From JBLHKE01 sp047619485 (lineage in GTDB: Bacteria > Verrucomicrobiota > Verrucomicrobiia > Verrucomicrobiales > DEV007): 8,323 nucleotides of DNA. Position 1 is the first letter of the stretch. Each line of letters starts with the position of its first letter. Under the pieces are notes generated by a model. The model worked only from the letters and a program-made list of their open reading frames with translations. It made no database searches and had not been told where the DNA came from. The stretch is from assembly GCA_047619485.1 (NCBI GenBank), contig JBLHKE010000328.1, positions 1 through 8,323 on the forward strand, given 5' to 3'. A program made the translations under genes and the position numbers. Positions 5,636 to 8,323 of this stretch are shown here, one piece after another.

Positions 5636-8323
5636 ATGATAAAAATCCCTTTGCTCGTGGCTGCTTTCTACGGGGCATTCGTATCTCCTGCTGCTGGTGC
5701 CGATCTGATCGGAGACGGTTGGAGCTGGCTACGCGAGGACGCTGCTGGCTGGCGCAGCCACGGCGATGTGCTCGAACTACGGGCGCAGAAGGGGCGCATC
5801 TGGGCCGGGGGCGGGGCAAAGAATCTGTTCATCGAGAAAGCGCAAGCGGGTGGGCGCACCACGACCGTGGATGTCTCGCATGGCGATCCGAAAACGAAAT
5901 ACGAACAGGGTGGTTTATTAGTCTACCGCGACGACGACCATTTTGTGAAGCTCATCAACGAGTTCATCGACGGTGAATACTACGTCGTGATGGCGCGCGA
6001 GATCGGGGGGAAGGGTAAGGTATTTACCAAGATCAAGATTGCCGACAAAGGCATTCGTTTGAGGCTCGCTGTCGAAGGCGACAAGGTCACCGCGAGTTTC
6101 GCTACACGCGGTGGTGATGAGTTCAAACCAGCTGGTGAATGCGAGCTGCCCGGCGCTGGCGAAGCGAGCTTTGGATTGTTCACACAGGATGGTTCGGATG
6201 AAGATCTGCGCTGGATCCGATTTGAGAAATTGGAAACAACCGGCATCTCCCCTGGCGGGGGCTCGTTCGACACCCGCCAGCTCAGCGATGAATTCCACGC
6301 CGAGGGTGCGGCTTTCGGCGACATCAACAAAGACGGCACCAGCGACATCGTCTATGGGCCGTTCTGGTTCGAGGGACCGGAGTTTGATAAACGCCACCTG
6401 ATCTACAAACCGAACCGCTTCGCGATCGCTACCTACTCGAACAATTTCATGCCATACGTCGAAGACCTCGACGGAGACGGTTGGGATGATGTGCTGGTGT
6501 TAGGGTTTCCGGGGCGTGCCAAATCGACCTACTGGTATCAAAATCCGGGCGAGACGGGCGGAGCGTGGCAACAGCACATCGTCTCTGGCGGCCCGGGCAA
6601 TGAATCGCCGGCATGGACGGATGTCGATGGCGATGGCAAGAAGGAGATCGTCTGTTCGACCAAGGGGCAATTCGTGTTGATCCGCCCGGATTCGAAGGAA
6701 CCGCAGCAGGCTTGGCAGGCGACCCCGATCACGCCGCCGGGTTCCACCGGTGGGCATTTTACCCACGGTCTGGGGATTGGAGATGTAGACGGCGATGGCA
6801 AGATGGACCTGCTGGAGAAGAACGGTTGGTGGCAACAGGGCGCGGCCGGCGAGATGTGGAAGAAGCACAGCTATCCATTCTCGGGAGCGGGTGGCGCGCA
6901 GATGTTTGCCTATGATTTCGATGGCGATGGCGACAACGATATTGTCACCTCGCTCGCGGCGCACGGATACGGCCTGGCATGGTATGAAAATGTTGGCGAG
7001 ACCTTCGAGCGTCACGTCATCATGGGCAGCCGGCCGGATGACTCCGACTACGGGATCGTGTTTAGCCAGCTGCACGGGATGGAGCTGGCGGATGTCGATG
7101 GCGATGGGGTCAAAGACCTGATCACCGGCAAGCGCTACTGGGCGCATGGCGGCAAGGACCCCGGAGGCATAGACAAGCCGGTGATCTACTGGTTCCGCAC
7201 CGTGCGTGGCGGGAAGGCTGGCGTGGTGGATTTTGTGCCGCACCTGATCGATGCTGATTCTGGGGTAGGCACGGTCGTCACTGCTGGCGATATCAATGGG
7301 GATGGCCGGCTCGATGTTCTTATCGGCAACAAGAAAGGGTGCTACGTGCACCTGCAGAACTCTAAGCCGGCGCGGGCACTGGCGAAAGTTGCGCGCAAGC
7401 CGCGCACGGAGATCGAAGGCGAATCGATGCAGATCATTGCAGCGAAAGGTAGCGCGATACCGCAACCGATGGGCGCGTTCGGCGGCGAGTGGAGTGGTGC
7501 TTCGCAACTCTGGTGGACTGGCGGGAAGCCGGGCGACACATTGAAGCTCGCAGTCCCGGTCGATGCGGCTGGAGAGTTTGAACTCACGGCTGCGCTGGCG
7601 ACGGCGGTCGACTACGGGATTGTTCAGCTGTCGCTCGACGGGAAAAAACTGGGGGCGCCGATCGATTGTTTCCAGGCCAAAGGCGTTGGACACACCGGCG
7701 AGATCGAATTGGGACGGGTAGAGTTAAAGGAAGGCGAGCATGTCCTCGAAGTGAAAATCACCGGCGCGAACGCAGATGCTATCAAGGCCTACATGTTTGG
7801 GCTGGATTTCATCCGTCTGAAAGAGGCTGTCGGCGAACCGCAGGCGCAAGCCAGCCCGCGGACGGGTAGCTCGCCGCCGGGCAAAAATCTCGGCTTTGAA
7901 AAGGGAACGCTCGAGGGCTGGGAAGTCACTGGTGATGTGTGGAAGGGCATGCCGATCCAGGGCGACACGGTCAGACGCCGCCGCGCCGCGCAGTCGAGCC
8001 AGCACGATGGTGATTGGTGGATCGGGGGCTACGAGCGAAAGCAAATCGATGACGAACAAGGAACATTGACCTCCACCCCGTTCGAGGTCACTCACCCGTG
8101 GGCGAGTTTTCTAGTCGGCGGCGGATCCGACAAATCAACGCGTGTGGAATTGCTCGAGGCAGCTTCGGAGAAGGTTGTTTTTTCTGCTTCAGGGAACGAG
8201 ACCGAGAACATGGAGCCAGTGTTTTTCGATATCTCGAAGCATCTCGGCAAGCAGATTCGAGTGCGCGTGGTCGACGAGAGTTCCGCGCTTTGGGGGCACA
8301 TCAATTACGACGATCTCCGCTTT
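5636..8323 (+). CDS. Large exported FG-GAP beta-propeller protein with a DUF1349-like N-terminus and PVC-type C-terminal modules (cut by right edge)
   Basis: The ATG at 5636 opens 896 codons with no stop to the window end. Residues 1-22 are a signal peptide (PLLVAAFYGAFVSPAAGA). Residues about 23-210 resemble DUF1349, a concanavalin-like sandwich (GWRSHGDVLELRAQKGRIW, YEQGGLLVYRDDDHFVKL). Seven calcium-loop motifs of FG-GAP/VCBS type (DxDGDGxxD) follow, starting at residues 229, 277, 329, 383, 427, 486 and 552; the spacing of 44-66 fits a seven-bladed propeller. Residues about 605-790 look like a galactose-binding beta-sandwich (IEGESMQ, KEGEHVLEVKITGANA, AYMFGLDFIRL). Residues 751-896 (NLGFEKGTLEGWEVTGD, HDGDWWIGGYER, HPWASFLVGGGSDKSTRVEL, WGHINYDDLRF) match the module that, as I recall, precedes the membrane-bound-dehydrogenase and cytochrome c domains of large PVC proteins. 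A heme or dehydrogenase part may follow beyond the window. The likely role is extracytoplasmic carbohydrate binding or oxidation; this is inference. Confidence 0.88.
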   Translation, partial: MIKIPLLVAAFYGAFVSPAAGADLIGDGWSWLREDAAGWRSHGDVLELRAQKGRIWAGGGAKNLFIEKAQAGGRTTTVDVSHGDPKTKYEQGGLLVYRDDDHFVKLINEFIDGEYYVVMAREIGGKGKVFTKIKIADKGIRLRLAVEGDKVTASFATRGGDEFKPAGECELPGAGEASFGLFTQDGSDEDLRWIRFEKLETTGISPGGGSFDTRQLSDEFHAEGAAFGDINKDGTSDIVYGPFWFEGPEFDKRHLIYKPNRFAIATYSNNFMPYVEDLDGDGWDDVLVLGFPGRAKSTYWYQNPGETGGAWQQHIVSGGPGNESPAWTDVDGDGKKEIVCSTKGQFVLIRPDSKEPQQAWQATPITPPGSTGGHFTHGLGIGDVDGDGKMDLLEKNGWWQQGAAGEMWKKHSYPFSGAGGAQMFAYDFDGDGDNDIVTSLAAHGYGLAWYENVGETFERHVIMGSRPDDSDYGIVFSQLHGMELADVDGDGVKDLITGKRYWAHGGKDPGGIDKPVIYWFRTVRGGKAGVVDFVPHLIDADSGVGTVVTAGDINGDGRLDVLIGNKKGCYVHLQNSKPARALAKVARKPRTEIEGESMQIIAAKGSAIPQPMGAFGGEWSGASQLWWTGGKPGDTLKLAVPVDAAGEFELTAALATAVDYGIVQLSLDGKKLGAPIDCFQAKGVGHTGEIELGRVELKEGEHVLEVKITGANADAIKAYMFGLDFIRLKEAVGEPQAQASPRTGSSPPGKNLGFEKGTLEGWEVTGDVWKGMPIQGDTVRRRRAAQSSQHDGDWWIGGYERKQIDDEQGTLTSTPFEVTHPWASFLVGGGSDKSTRVELLEAASEKVVFSASGNETENMEPVFFDISKHLGKQIRVRVVDESSALWGHINYDDLRF

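Noticed and set aside
5719..6397. Short ORFs on both strands inside the start of the propeller gene
   Set aside because: They lie within a frame that is open from 5636 with a signal peptide and DUF1349-like sequence.
6620..7308. Recurring near-identical GATGTCGATGGCGATGG-type DNA motifs
   Set aside because: They encode the DxDGDGxxD loops of the propeller blades at regular protein spacing, so they are coding repeats and not a separate DNA element.
6500..7693. 397-residue minus-strand ORF
   Set aside because: It lies wholly opposite the propeller gene, whose repeated calcium-loop motifs and signal peptide show the plus strand is coding. The minus translation is rich in Arg, Ala and Pro with no domain.

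Overview
The window looks like a chromosomal segment of a PVC-superphylum bacterium, probably Verrucomicrobiota, with Planctomycetota as the alternative. The reasons are a G+C-rich sequence, several secreted proteins of unusual domain make-up (SGNH hydrolase with a beta-rich tail; discoidin-like plus basic-secretory-protease domain; DUF1349-like plus FG-GAP propeller plus the C-terminal module I associate with PVC cytochromes), a Tat signal typical of PVC oxidoreductases, and starts that mostly lack a Shine-Dalgarno sequence. This assignment rests on family recognition, not on a search.

Layout. Positions 1-74 (minus) hold the first 24 codons of a Tat-exported protein. Positions 118-574 (minus) hold what I read as a broken membrane-anchored gene in three frames. 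Positions 639-1838 (plus) encode a secreted SGNH/GDSL-type hydrolase, flanked by inverted copies of a 21-nt repeat. The intergenic stretch 1839-1996 carries an 83-nt imperfect palindrome built from the same repeat. Positions 1997-3289 (plus) encode a secreted putative zinc metallopeptidase. Positions 3326-3512 (minus) are a decayed fragment of the neighbouring paralog. Positions 3539-4465 and 4462-5529 (minus) are two paralogous, translationally coupled, secreted secretin-core-like proteins. From 5636 to the right edge (plus) runs one uninterrupted 896-codon reading frame, cut by the window end.

How they may work together. Every intact gene has an export signal, so the region is devoted to the cell envelope or exterior. 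The hydrolase, the peptidase and the propeller protein with carbohydrate-binding-like modules fit extracellular polymer handling, but no pathway can be proved from this window. The most distinctive local structure is the secretin-like tandem family: two full paralogs with a GTGA stop/start overlap plus a mosaic third fragment. It is transcribed away from the propeller gene across a 106-bp divergent spacer that has no obvious ribosome binding sites.

No RNA genes, CRISPR array, transposase or integrase was recognised. I see no convincing complete new multi-gene system. The secretin-like array and the repeat-flanked hydrolase are the best leads.
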